A stretch of DNA of 64,000 bases from Chitinophaga sp. Cy-1792 (GTDB taxonomy: Bacteria; Bacteroidota; Bacteroidia; Chitinophagales; Chitinophagaceae): the NCBI RefSeq assembly GCF_011752935.1, contig NZ_VWWO01000001.1, positions 2,852,001 to 2,916,000 of the forward strand, given 5' to 3'. The position numbers were made by a program, and so were the translations under genes. This document shows positions 54,042-62,514 of the stretch, piece after piece (the first letter of the stretch is position 1; each line of letters begins with the position of its first letter). Under the pieces are notes generated by a model. It did no database searches and was not told where the DNA came from. It saw only the letters and a program-made list of their open reading frames with translations.

Positions 54042-54569
54042 ATGGAAGGAATATATTATCATCAGACCCCTGCCAATTTATTTATCATCCGCTTTTATAC
54101 AGATGGTTCACTTGTTTCTGCAGATATGGACCATCAGGAAACCTATGTACGGCACTGGATAGAACACCGTTTCAGCCGCAACAACAGCAATATGGAAACG
54201 GAGATCTATTACCAGGAAAATGATAAGGGGCTCGACATCCTGCACGAAAACCAGGTGATTACCCGTATGGTGCGTACACCGGATGGAGGCCTGCTGACGC
54301 GGGGTATTCCCGGATTGAACTACAGGGCAAAGTTTATGCTGTGGCCGGATAACCAGGAAGAACTGCAGGCAGAAGATGCTATCAAACATGCAATGGAAGG
54401 AATCGGAGGGATAAAACCCTTAACAGGACCATGGGCAGTGATATTCTTTCCGGTAACGCTTTTCAGGAGAATGCTGGGCTATATGTTTGGCAGCTGGCAA
54501 GGCTTTCTGATATTGGTGTTGCTGGCCAGCGCTTTGTTTTTTTTCTACTGGAGTGATGCTTTGAAATAA
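54042..54569 (+). CDS. Small protein with a C-terminal membrane segment, function unknown
   Basis: 175 aa. The first about 145 residues are soluble with alternating beta and helical patterns (MEGIYYHQTPANLFIIRFYT, EIYYQENDKGLDILHENQVI); a single hydrophobic segment near 153-170 (WQGFLILVLLASALFFFYWS) suggests a tail anchor. No domain is recognised. It follows the helicase terminator closely and converges with peptidase E over a shared terminator. Translation is plausible because codon use and the strong terminators fit a real gene. Confidence 0.65.
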   Translation: MEGIYYHQTPANLFIIRFYTDGSLVSADMDHQETYVRHWIEHRFSRNNSNMETEIYYQENDKGLDILHENQVITRMVRTPDGGLLTRGIPGLNYRAKFMLWPDNQEELQAEDAIKHAMEGIGGIKPLTGPWAVIFFPVTLFRRMLGYMFGSWQGFLILVLLASALFFFYWSDALK

Positions 54570-54586
54570 AGGCTTAAAAAATAGTG

Positions 54587-54626
54587 ATGCCCCGTAAGCT
54601 ATGCCAGATGCATGTTTACGGGGCAT
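54587..54626. terminator. Bidirectional terminator, tail-anchored gene and pepE
   Basis: An 11-bp stem (54587-54597 with 54616-54626) with a loop of 18 nt, A-rich on the left and TTTT on the right, between convergent genes. Confidence 0.85.
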
Positions 54627-54632
54627 TTTTAT

Positions 54633-55340
54633 TTATTTAAGATGTTGTAAGGTGCTGCCGCTTTCTACTTCGTAAGCTGCTTTCCCCTGCTCAAAGATGC
54701 GGGCTGTCAGCTTTCCGCCCAATGTAATTTCTTCTCCGTTTACCTGCAGCCAGCTGCCTTCTCTCAATCCTACTACCGGTGTAGTATTCTGAGAATGGAA
54801 TTCCCTGATACGTGTTTCGCGGGTTTCTCCCATATGATGACTTCCTTCGATCGGATCGAGGTAGTGTGGGTTGATGTTGAAAGGCACCAGCCCTGTTGTC
54901 TGGAAACTGGACGGATATACGATAGGCATGTCGTTGGTAGTTTGCATGGTTTGTCCACCGATATTGGTGCCGGCGCTGCAACCCAGGTATGGGGTACCTT
55001 TTTCTGCTACTTGTTTTAAATGTTGCATGAGGCCATTGTCGTGCAGGGCTTTTACCAGTACGAAGGTATTGCCGCCACCGGTGAATATGCCCTGTGCCTG
55101 GTCCAGCGCTGCTGCGGGGTTGTCGAAGGTGTGTAATCCACGTACAGCGATGCCCAGTTCTTTAAAAGCACCTGCCGCCTTGCTGGTATAGTCATCATGA
55201 CTAATTCCTCCCGGACGTGCGTAAGGGATGAATACAATTTCTTTTACACCCGCGAACAACTTTTCTAATACCGGTCTGAGATAAGCCAGGTATTCTTCAC
55301 CAAACAGGGTGGAAGTGCTGGCCAACACGATCTGCTTCAT
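54633..55340 (-). CDS. pepE: Peptidase E (alpha-aspartyl dipeptidase)
   Basis: 235 aa, the length of PepE. The nucleophile elbow YLGCSAGTNIGG places the catalytic serine at 122; D137 (TNDMPIV) and H159 (INPHYLD) complete the triad, matching S120, D135 and H157 in the Salmonella/E. coli enzyme. GIFTGGGNTFVLV provides the oxyanion hole region. It hydrolyses dipeptides with N-terminal aspartate in the cytoplasm. Convergent with a small membrane protein across a shared terminator; no operon partner. Confidence 0.93.
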   Translation of the reverse strand: MKQIVLASTSTLFGEEYLAYLRPVLEKLFAGVKEIVFIPYARPGGISHDDYTSKAAGAFKELGIAVRGLHTFDNPAAALDQAQGIFTGGGNTFVLVKALHDNGLMQHLKQVAEKGTPYLGCSAGTNIGGQTMQTTNDMPIVYPSSFQTTGLVPFNINPHYLDPIEGSHHMGETRETRIREFHSQNTTPVVGLREGSWLQVNGEEITLGGKLTARIFEQGKAAYEVESGSTLQHLK

Positions 55341-56075
55341 CTAAAAATATTTTTTACAAATGTAAGGACACCATGGAAGAAAATAGAAATTTATCCCCAT
55401 TAAGTATCGCGTTGTCAGGCATATCTGGTGCAGATAGATAAGTTTATTTTCGTTGGCATGTCATGGTTATGTCTATTTGGTGCAGGCTTGATGCATTGAG
55501 ATTGAGGTCTATTGTCATAGAATATTCAATTTTTAGCAGAAGACTATAAGGTATATAGTACGCTTATTATTTTGTGATCTGGTAACGAAGTAAAGTGAGC
55601 AATGTAATATCAACCCGAATCGATAACTAAGAACCAAAATTTAAGTCGTAGCCGTAATCAACGATCATGTAGAACATCTCTGATTACACCAACACGCCCG
55701 TCAGTGAGAGGGCCAGCGTTAATTACTGTGCAAAGTTGAGAAGTGCCTATTATGTTCAATGTAAGTTGAACAGACCCTGTATGAACACGTAGTAACGTTC
55801 CCCCGAGTTTTTGAAGATTGCAGCAGCGCCTCTTTCTGCTGATGGGAAAACTATGTTTGCTGGTAACTAAAAATAATGAACAATGAATGAATGCTACTAT
55901 TCTATCAATAGTCTTGTGCCGCGTTGTGCCCGCGGATACCTGCCTGTTATTTTTTCCAAAGAACATTAACAACATATAGCTGAATTACGGCGGGGTTCCG
56001 CTTGTGCACAGGTATTGCAAAATACCTGAACGGAATTCCCATGCCTGAACGAATCACTTTAAACATTATTGAACA
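55341..56075. other. 735-bp gap upstream of the SusC operon
   Basis: No supported gene; one minus-strand frame (55658-55975) looks like chance. It must contain the promoter of the large operon that follows. A hairpin CAGGTATT-GCAA-AATACCTG lies at about 56011-56030, 46 bp before the SusC start, and could affect the leader. Confidence 0.5.
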
Positions 56076-59000
56076 ATGAGAAATCATTTATCCACGCGGT
56101 TGTCTAAGCAAAATCGGCGCTGGGTGCAGTCGCTGCTGGTGACCTGCTGTACGCTCAATGTTGTATTGTGCGCAGTCCCTAAAGGCGCTATGGCTAAGGA
56201 ATGCATGTTTCCTGTGCTACTGCGTGATACGGTGCCTCCCGTTAAAGGGGATAGTACAGTTGGTAAGGATACCTCCCTTATTGCCCCAGACGATGTGGTG
56301 CGCATTTTTAGCCGCCGGCATTTCCCCGCAGCCTTTAAGAATAACGATACGGTAGACGTTAAGCATGTAGCGTTGTATCCCTATACCAGCATACAGCAAA
56401 TGCTGAAGGGTAACGTAAAGGGGCTATACGTACAGGAGCCTTCCGGAGAGCCGGGCACGGAGCAATTTATGTATAACCGCGGCCTTTCCATGCCATTGTT
56501 GTCCAAAACAGATGTATACCAGGTACAGCCGGCCGTCTATATCAATGGTATCCCTATGATACAGGATAATAGTATTGTGTTTGATGTACAGGCCAATGAT
56601 AAGAACAGACTGGGTCCGGCGATCAATATGTTATCGGCGCTGAATATGGATAACGTAGCCGCAATAGAGGTATATAAAGATGCCGCTGCTATCAGTCTTT
56701 TCGGTCCTCGCGGCGCAAATGGTGTCATTAATATCATCACTAAAAATGCCACCTTCGGCAAGCGTAAGATCAGTATCAACAGCTATGTAGGTGTAAATCT
56801 TTATGATCCTATCTTTACGACCAATGGCCAGTATGAAACACGCGCACGCAGGCCTTATTATCTGAAGTACGCCAACGCGGCGGACTCGCTGGCATTTCCG
56901 GCCTATCTCCGCGATAGCTCCAATAATCAGTATTACGGTAATGCCAACTGGACAGATGCCTATTTCAGGAATACCACTTCTCATAGCGTGAATGCTAGTA
57001 TCAGTGGCGGTTCCGAAAGGGCCAACTTCCGTTTCTTTGGCGATAAAACTACTGCGAATGGTATCGCGGATAATACCCGCGTTGATAAATATAATGCCAC
57101 CTTCCTGGTGAATATGTCGCCAAAACCATGGCTGATGGGAAGTGCATTTATCAATGCCAATCGTATCGACAGACAACGCAATTCCTCGCTGACAGACCGT
57201 TTCCTGGAAACGAACTATGTGCCGGATATCACCAGCCCGATGTCGCCAACCAAAGAGGCTTACAGCGCTTATCAGAAGCAGCTGGAGAAAGGTTTTGACC
57301 GCAATTTTGTCAACTATCTGCAGGGTGCTTTTTCGCTGATGTTCACGGCAAAGGATATACGTTATACCAGCCGTGTGCTCTTCGACTACAATGAAAGCAG
57401 CAGAGATGTGTTTTATCCTTCTACGCTGATGGATGGCGCAAACTATGCTTCCAACTACTATGGCAATAACCAGCGGCTCGGCTTCCAGAATACCATCGAT
57501 TACTCCTGGAAACCTTCTCCGATGCATACTTTGGCCTTTGAAGCAGGACAAATGCTGCAGGCAGATCTCTATAAATATAACTACCAGCGTACCTACAACG
57601 GTATCAGCGACCGTATTAAGGTAAACCTGGTGGAACCTAATCCCGATAAAGCCAATTATTTATCGCCTTTGTATTTCGCCAACCAGCTGAGCTTCCGCTA
57701 CCTGGACGTAGAAAAACAAAGATTGCTTTCTTTCCATGGAAATGTAAAATATAACTACAGCAACTTTTTGCAGGTATCGCTGACGTTGCGTAGTGATGGC
57801 TCTTCGCTGATATCTCCGGCACACAGATGGCTGTTTACACCAGCGGCGGGTATTGAGTATAATGTAAAAAAGCATTTGCTGCCTGCTGTATCCGGGCTGG
57901 ATGATTTCACGCTGCATGCGAGTCTGGGCCGTATAGGGCGCCTTCCCGGTGATGAACGCTATGCCGCCGGTCCGCAATATAAAGCGGATATGGGCTGGGG
58001 AAATAATAATATCGCTTCCTATGCGGGCGTAGCAGGTATTTCAAGGCCTTACAATTATGGATGGGTAGGAGAGAACCTCAACTGGGCCTATACCGATATC
58101 ACTACTATTGGTGCTGATCTGGCTATACTGAACAACCGTGTACGCGTGAGTGCAGACTACTACTCCAAAACAGACCGTAACATGATCACGATGCTGCCTG
58201 CAGTGGCAGAAAGTGGTTATGCCGGTATCTATCAGAGTGGAATGGCAGTGAATAACAGTGGAGTAGAAGGTAGTCTGGCTGTTGATATTATCAAAACAAA
58301 GAAATTCTCCTGGACACCCGCAATCAGTGCATCCTACAATAAAAACGAACTGAAAGCACTGCCCGGTGGCGTTAAGTCTTTAACCATCGGCGACCGTCAT
58401 TTTGAAATAGGCAAAGCCGTAGATATGTTCTGGTTATACCAGAACGAAGGTATTTATAATACTACTGCTGAAGTACCTGTTAATGCTAAAAATGGTGCCC
58501 CGCTTACGTTTAAAGGAACTGCTTTTCAGGCAGGAGACGCTAAATGGAAAGATAATAATGGCGACTTTACCATCGATGATAAAGATAAAGTATTGACAGG
58601 TCACAGTATGCCGGTGTATATCGGCAATTTCAGCAATACCCTGAAATATGGTAACCTGGATCTTTCCTTTACTTTTTATTTCGCAAGCGGACAATCGGTA
58701 TTAAACGAGAAAATGTCTACCAGACTGGATTTTGCCAATCACGACGGACAGTCGGATATCGCTTCAGTAAAGGATATCGCCTACTGGCAAAAATCTACCA
58801 ACATGAAATCTTACCCGCTATATAATCCATGGAGTGCAACGATTCCTTTCCGTGCTGATCAGGACCTGTTTCTCGAGAAGGCAACCTATATAAAGCTGAG
58901 AACCGTTAGCGTGGGTTATGATTTGGGCAATACCAAATTCCTGAAGAATTTAATCCCAACGCTTACCCGCTGCTACTTCTATGCTACGGCCAATAATATC

Positions 59001-59120
59001 CTGACTTTCACCGGATATACCGGCGGAGATCCGGAGCTGGTATTCTATAACGGCTATGATAACGGGTATGCGATTCCGATGCCTAAGACGTATACCGTTG
59101 GACTGAAACTGGATTTATAA
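56076..59120 (+). CDS. SusC/RagA-type TonB-linked outer-membrane protein lacking the N-terminal CarboxypepD domain
   Basis: 1014 aa. Starts with a basic leader and hydrophobic core (RWVQSLLVTCCTLNVVLCAV), a signal peptide. Unlike most SusC proteins it goes directly to a plug-like region (YTSIQQMLKGNVKGLYVQEP, NMDNVAAIEVYKDAAAISLF, GPRGANGVINIITKNA), without the usual carboxypeptidase-regulatory module. The rest is the beta-barrel, ending in PMPKTYTVGLKLDL. Imports a glycan or peptide across the outer membrane with its SusD partner. First gene of the last operon. Confidence 0.9.
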   Translation: MRNHLSTRLSKQNRRWVQSLLVTCCTLNVVLCAVPKGAMAKECMFPVLLRDTVPPVKGDSTVGKDTSLIAPDDVVRIFSRRHFPAAFKNNDTVDVKHVALYPYTSIQQMLKGNVKGLYVQEPSGEPGTEQFMYNRGLSMPLLSKTDVYQVQPAVYINGIPMIQDNSIVFDVQANDKNRLGPAINMLSALNMDNVAAIEVYKDAAAISLFGPRGANGVINIITKNATFGKRKISINSYVGVNLYDPIFTTNGQYETRARRPYYLKYANAADSLAFPAYLRDSSNNQYYGNANWTDAYFRNTTSHSVNASISGGSERANFRFFGDKTTANGIADNTRVDKYNATFLVNMSPKPWLMGSAFINANRIDRQRNSSLTDRFLETNYVPDITSPMSPTKEAYSAYQKQLEKGFDRNFVNYLQGAFSLMFTAKDIRYTSRVLFDYNESSRDVFYPSTLMDGANYASNYYGNNQRLGFQNTIDYSWKPSPMHTLAFEAGQMLQADLYKYNYQRTYNGISDRIKVNLVEPNPDKANYLSPLYFANQLSFRYLDVEKQRLLSFHGNVKYNYSNFLQVSLTLRSDGSSLISPAHRWLFTPAAGIEYNVKKHLLPAVSGLDDFTLHASLGRIGRLPGDERYAAGPQYKADMGWGNNNIASYAGVAGISRPYNYGWVGENLNWAYTDITTIGADLAILNNRVRVSADYYSKTDRNMITMLPAVAESGYAGIYQSGMAVNNSGVEGSLAVDIIKTKKFSWTPAISASYNKNELKALPGGVKSLTIGDRHFEIGKAVDMFWLYQNEGIYNTTAEVPVNAKNGAPLTFKGTAFQAGDAKWKDNNGDFTIDDKDKVLTGHSMPVYIGNFSNTLKYGNLDLSFTFYFASGQSVLNEKMSTRLDFANHDGQSDIASVKDIAYWQKSTNMKSYPLYNPWSATIPFRADQDLFLEKATYIKLRTVSVGYDLGNTKFLKNLIPTLTRCYFYATANNILTFTGYTGGDPELVFYNGYDNGYAIPMPKTYTVGLKLDL

Positions 59121-59140
59121 TCAACCGATATTTTATTAGT

Positions 59141-60676
59141 ATGAAGAAAATATTTTATTCAGTAAGATTTGCAGTACTCGTGTTGATATGCATCACCACG
59201 GCGTTTTCCTGCAGTAAGATGCTGGATGTAAAATCTTCCAGGCTGGTATCAGAAAGAGATTACTGGAAGAGCGTGGAGGATGCGCGTAGTGCGTTGGTAG
59301 GCGTGTATGGGCTTACCAGAGCGGCCCTGACGGATAACGCTGCTTTCTGGATGTATGGCGAGTTCAGGATGGGTGACTTTTCCGCCGTTTCACGAACCGA
59401 TCTGAAAGCAATCGTGAACAATGACCTGAATGTTTCGCTGCCTATGTTGCAGGGATTGAAAAGCTGGCGCAGGTTTTATGCCGCCATTAATGCCGCTAAC
59501 CTGTTTATAGAGCGTTCAGGTGAAATAGCAAAGAAAGATCCTTACTATTCCCAGACAAATAATAATGTCGATGTGGCGCAGGCACGTGCCCTTCGTGCGT
59601 TCCTCTATTTTTATATGGTAAGGATATGGGGAGATGTACCATTGGTTGTTTCCTCTTTCGATGGCAACTTTCCGCAATTACCGCGTACTCCTGAAAAAGA
59701 AGTGCTGGCATTTGCTGAAAAGGAGCTGATAGCTGCAGCAAAAGGATTGCCTTTTGTTTATGGTATCGCCGATCCGGTGATGCCTGGCGCCTATTTCAAC
59801 CTGGGTTATGACTTCTGGAAAGGCAGTCTTATCAATAAGGTGAGTGCTTATGCTGTGCTGGCGCATATTGCAGCATGGCAGCAGCATTACGCGGATGTGA
59901 TGTCGTATACACAATTCATCTTCGATAACTATCAGTCTGCGAATATCACCTTTACCAATAGTACAGAAGAATTATGCAAAAGTGATAGTGGTTTCTTTTA
60001 CCGCATGGGCCCCAGCCAGATGCTGAATTTCTCTTTTGACTATAATAACGGCGAAGGTATTACGGCGGGTCACCTTGAAGACTATACGCTGGCGAAACCT
60101 ATTACCAGCAAGCTGATGCCGGATCTGTTTGTACCGAAGGATACCATCATCAAAATGTTTACCTGGGATAAAGATGAACGTTTCAGTCTGGATATTACCA
60201 CCGGTTACCCGGCTACAGAGAATTACTTCGTGAATTACAATACGAACACACCTGTCTTCAGCAAGATAAAGGTAATACAGGATGGTAAGGCAGATAAGGG
60301 AACCTTCAGAATGTTTAATGGTACGATGATGTTTACCCGCATGGAGGAACTGGCGCTGCTGCGTGCGGAGGCGGCAGTGGTGACCAACAACACTGCGGAG
60401 GCTACCTCCTGGCTGCGTCAGGTAATGGTAAGCCGTGGCATTCCTTCGCCTTTATTTACCAATGTGGACCTGTTGGATGAAATCTTCCGTGAACGCCGCC
60501 GCGAGCTGCTGGGCGAGGGCTGGCGCTGGTACGACCAGGTGCGTTATGCAAGACTGCGACCAGGAAAAAGTGTTATCACGCCTTTGCTTCAGAATGGCGG
60601 AATTTATTGGCCGGTCGCGGATGATGTGCTGGCAGCCAATCCTAAGCTTACTCAAAACTCTTACTGGAATAAATAA
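59141..60676 (+). CDS. SusD/RagB family surface lipoprotein
   Basis: 511 aa, 20 bp after the SusC stop. Lipobox with cysteine at 24 (TTAFSC). SusD pattern: N-terminal SKMLDVKSSRLVSERDYWKS, TPR-like helices (VEDARSALVGVYGLTRAAL), and a C-terminal ELALLRAEAAVV then IFRERRRELLGEGWRWYDQVR with the conserved basic stretch near the end. It covers the barrel of the SusC partner and captures the nutrient. The ligand cannot be predicted because no enzyme gene is in the operon. Confidence 0.93.
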   Translation: MKKIFYSVRFAVLVLICITTAFSCSKMLDVKSSRLVSERDYWKSVEDARSALVGVYGLTRAALTDNAAFWMYGEFRMGDFSAVSRTDLKAIVNNDLNVSLPMLQGLKSWRRFYAAINAANLFIERSGEIAKKDPYYSQTNNNVDVAQARALRAFLYFYMVRIWGDVPLVVSSFDGNFPQLPRTPEKEVLAFAEKELIAAAKGLPFVYGIADPVMPGAYFNLGYDFWKGSLINKVSAYAVLAHIAAWQQHYADVMSYTQFIFDNYQSANITFTNSTEELCKSDSGFFYRMGPSQMLNFSFDYNNGEGITAGHLEDYTLAKPITSKLMPDLFVPKDTIIKMFTWDKDERFSLDITTGYPATENYFVNYNTNTPVFSKIKVIQDGKADKGTFRMFNGTMMFTRMEELALLRAEAAVVTNNTAEATSWLRQVMVSRGIPSPLFTNVDLLDEIFRERRRELLGEGWRWYDQVRYARLRPGKSVITPLLQNGGIYWPVADDVLAANPKLTQNSYWNK

Positions 60677-60684
60677 TTATAGGT

Positions 60685-61353
60685 ATGCAGTACAGTAAAA
60701 ATATTATTTCCTGCTTATCCGCGCTACTGCTGGCGGTACTGCTCATCGCAGGCTGCCAGAAAGATGGCGGGTATATCTCTTATTCTAAATCCTCCCGACA
60801 GATAGACGCTAACGTATACGACTATCTGCAAAGTCAGCAGGGGGTATATGATTCTATGATGCTGGTGATCGACAGGGTGGGACTGAAACGTATCCTCAGT
60901 AATACCAAGGTGACCATTTTTGCTGTCACCAACCAGAGTTTCAGCACGGCGGTGCGCAACCTCAATATTCTAAGAGCCAAGCAGGGAAAAGGGCCACTGT
61001 GGCTTTCTACCCTGGATGCGCCTAACCTGGATACGTTGCTTTGCCGCTATATGGTTCAGGGAGTATATCCCTCTGATAGTCTGACAGGCTACCCTGACGG
61101 GCTTACACTCAATTCCCTCAAATATAATGGTGGCGCCAATTTGCAGCTATATACCGAAACAGCATCAGGTATGGCGGGCGGTGGTCCAAAGTATGTGATC
61201 TATAGCGACACGAAAGGCTCCTTCTATATCAATAAATGGGTACGTGCAAACACGATCTCCATGGATACTTATTTACGTAATGGTGTCTTGTATGTAATTG
61301 CCAACGACCATGAGTTTGGATTTGATGAATTCATTAACCGGTTCAATAAGTAA
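60685..61353 (+). CDS. Fasciclin (FAS1) domain lipoprotein
   Basis: 222 aa, 8 bp after the SusD stop. Lipobox LLIAGC with the cysteine at 24. The FAS1 fold is visible from about 45: VYDYLQSQQGVYDSMMLVID then RILSNTKVTIFAVTNQSFST, the conserved FAPTN-like strand, and RYMVQGVYPSD. FAS1 domains mediate adhesion and are common in Bacteroidetes SusC/D loci. It may help to hold substrate or bind the receptor complex. Confidence 0.87.
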   Translation: MQYSKNIISCLSALLLAVLLIAGCQKDGGYISYSKSSRQIDANVYDYLQSQQGVYDSMMLVIDRVGLKRILSNTKVTIFAVTNQSFSTAVRNLNILRAKQGKGPLWLSTLDAPNLDTLLCRYMVQGVYPSDSLTGYPDGLTLNSLKYNGGANLQLYTETASGMAGGGPKYVIYSDTKGSFYINKWVRANTISMDTYLRNGVLYVIANDHEFGFDEFINRFNK

Positions 61354-61392
61354 GAAACCCTATTGCTGGATCTCCATAAAAATGAAAGAATA

Positions 61393-62424
61393 ATGAGAAA
61401 AATATTTTTGGTGATGATGGCCGCAGGAATGTTGGGTGCATGTGTGAAACTGCCGGCAGATGCTGATTTCCTGAGTAGCGGAGCCGGATATACGCAAACC
61501 AATTTCCAGCCGGTAATCGGTAGAACTACCGTGATGCCGGAACAGGGCAATATTATCTTTAACTCAGATAACTCCACACTGCCGCTTACCTTCAAAATGC
61601 TCAATGTAAGAGAAGTGGTTACCGGCGATACTACCGACCTGTTCAACAAAACTTTTGATGTGCAGGTATGGAAACACCAGTATACCGGCCTGGAAACCAC
61701 CAGGGAAGAGATAGAAGCCAAACGTACAATAGAACAGCACCACCTCTTTGAAGTAAGGGAGCATAGCGGGCAGCTGGTGTTCTGGGCGCCTATAAACCTT
61801 AGCTACCTGAATGCGATACGTGTACAGCCTGATCCGGGATATAAATTTGATGTGGAAGTCTCTAATGGCGGTGGAAGTAAAGTGATACGAAACCTGGAAC
61901 TGCAGCCGCTTCGCGCACAACCTTACTGGCCTACCAATATTGATCCTGTAACGGGAAATGCATATGGTGCCCTTTATCCGCAGCTGGTATCCAATATGAA
62001 AACGACCAGGGAGAATACCTATCTGTTCAATTCTGATGTACAGATGGTGTTCTTTAAAGATCCCAAGAGCACGGAACATACGCTCTCCTTCGAGTTTCGC
62101 GATTCTTCCTATAACCTCATCGATCCGAAAAAATTCAATATCACCCGATGGGATTTAGTTTGTCACCACTTCGGAGACCCGGTGTTTACACCTGAAAACG
62201 TAACCTATCAGGTGGCATATCCTATTCCGCTGGCACCTATAGATACCCGGTATGTTACCAGCGGCGGACAACATGCTACCGCAAAGTTTGGGTTCAACAG
62301 GATTTCCGGCGGCGGCTTCATAGAAGAATCCTACCTGGGCTGTGATTTTAATATCTATGAGCCCGGTGCCTGGAAGATTATTTTCTGGTTCTACAGGGGA
62401 AACCCCGACTTCGGAAGCAAATAG
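61393..62424 (+). CDS. DUF5007-type lipoprotein
   Basis: 343 aa from the ATG at 61393 with lipobox LGAC (C17); the frame is open ten codons upstream to a TTG-region start that is not used. Content (ADFLSSGAGYTQTNFQPVIG, then STLPLTFKMLNVREVVTGDT) and size match the DUF5007 family that I recall from SusC/D and fasciclin loci. Beta-rich and extracellular, function unknown. It lies 39 bp after the FAS1 gene and 90 bp before the second SusC, so it is probably a surface accessory protein of the same system. Confidence 0.75.
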   Translation: MRKIFLVMMAAGMLGACVKLPADADFLSSGAGYTQTNFQPVIGRTTVMPEQGNIIFNSDNSTLPLTFKMLNVREVVTGDTTDLFNKTFDVQVWKHQYTGLETTREEIEAKRTIEQHHLFEVREHSGQLVFWAPINLSYLNAIRVQPDPGYKFDVEVSNGGGSKVIRNLELQPLRAQPYWPTNIDPVTGNAYGALYPQLVSNMKTTRENTYLFNSDVQMVFFKDPKSTEHTLSFEFRDSSYNLIDPKKFNITRWDLVCHHFGDPVFTPENVTYQVAYPIPLAPIDTRYVTSGGQHATAKFGFNRISGGGFIEESYLGCDFNIYEPGAWKIIFWFYRGNPDFGSK

Positions 62425-62514
62425 TCATACAGTGAACAGTTTAAAATTATCAATGATAAAAATCTAACCTTAATGTATAAGTATAAATTTATACCAGCTA
62501 CGACAGGGGGAAAG

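Noticed and set aside
55658..55975. Minus-strand 105-codon frame in the gap before the SusC operon
   Set aside because: No signal peptide, motif or neighbour support.
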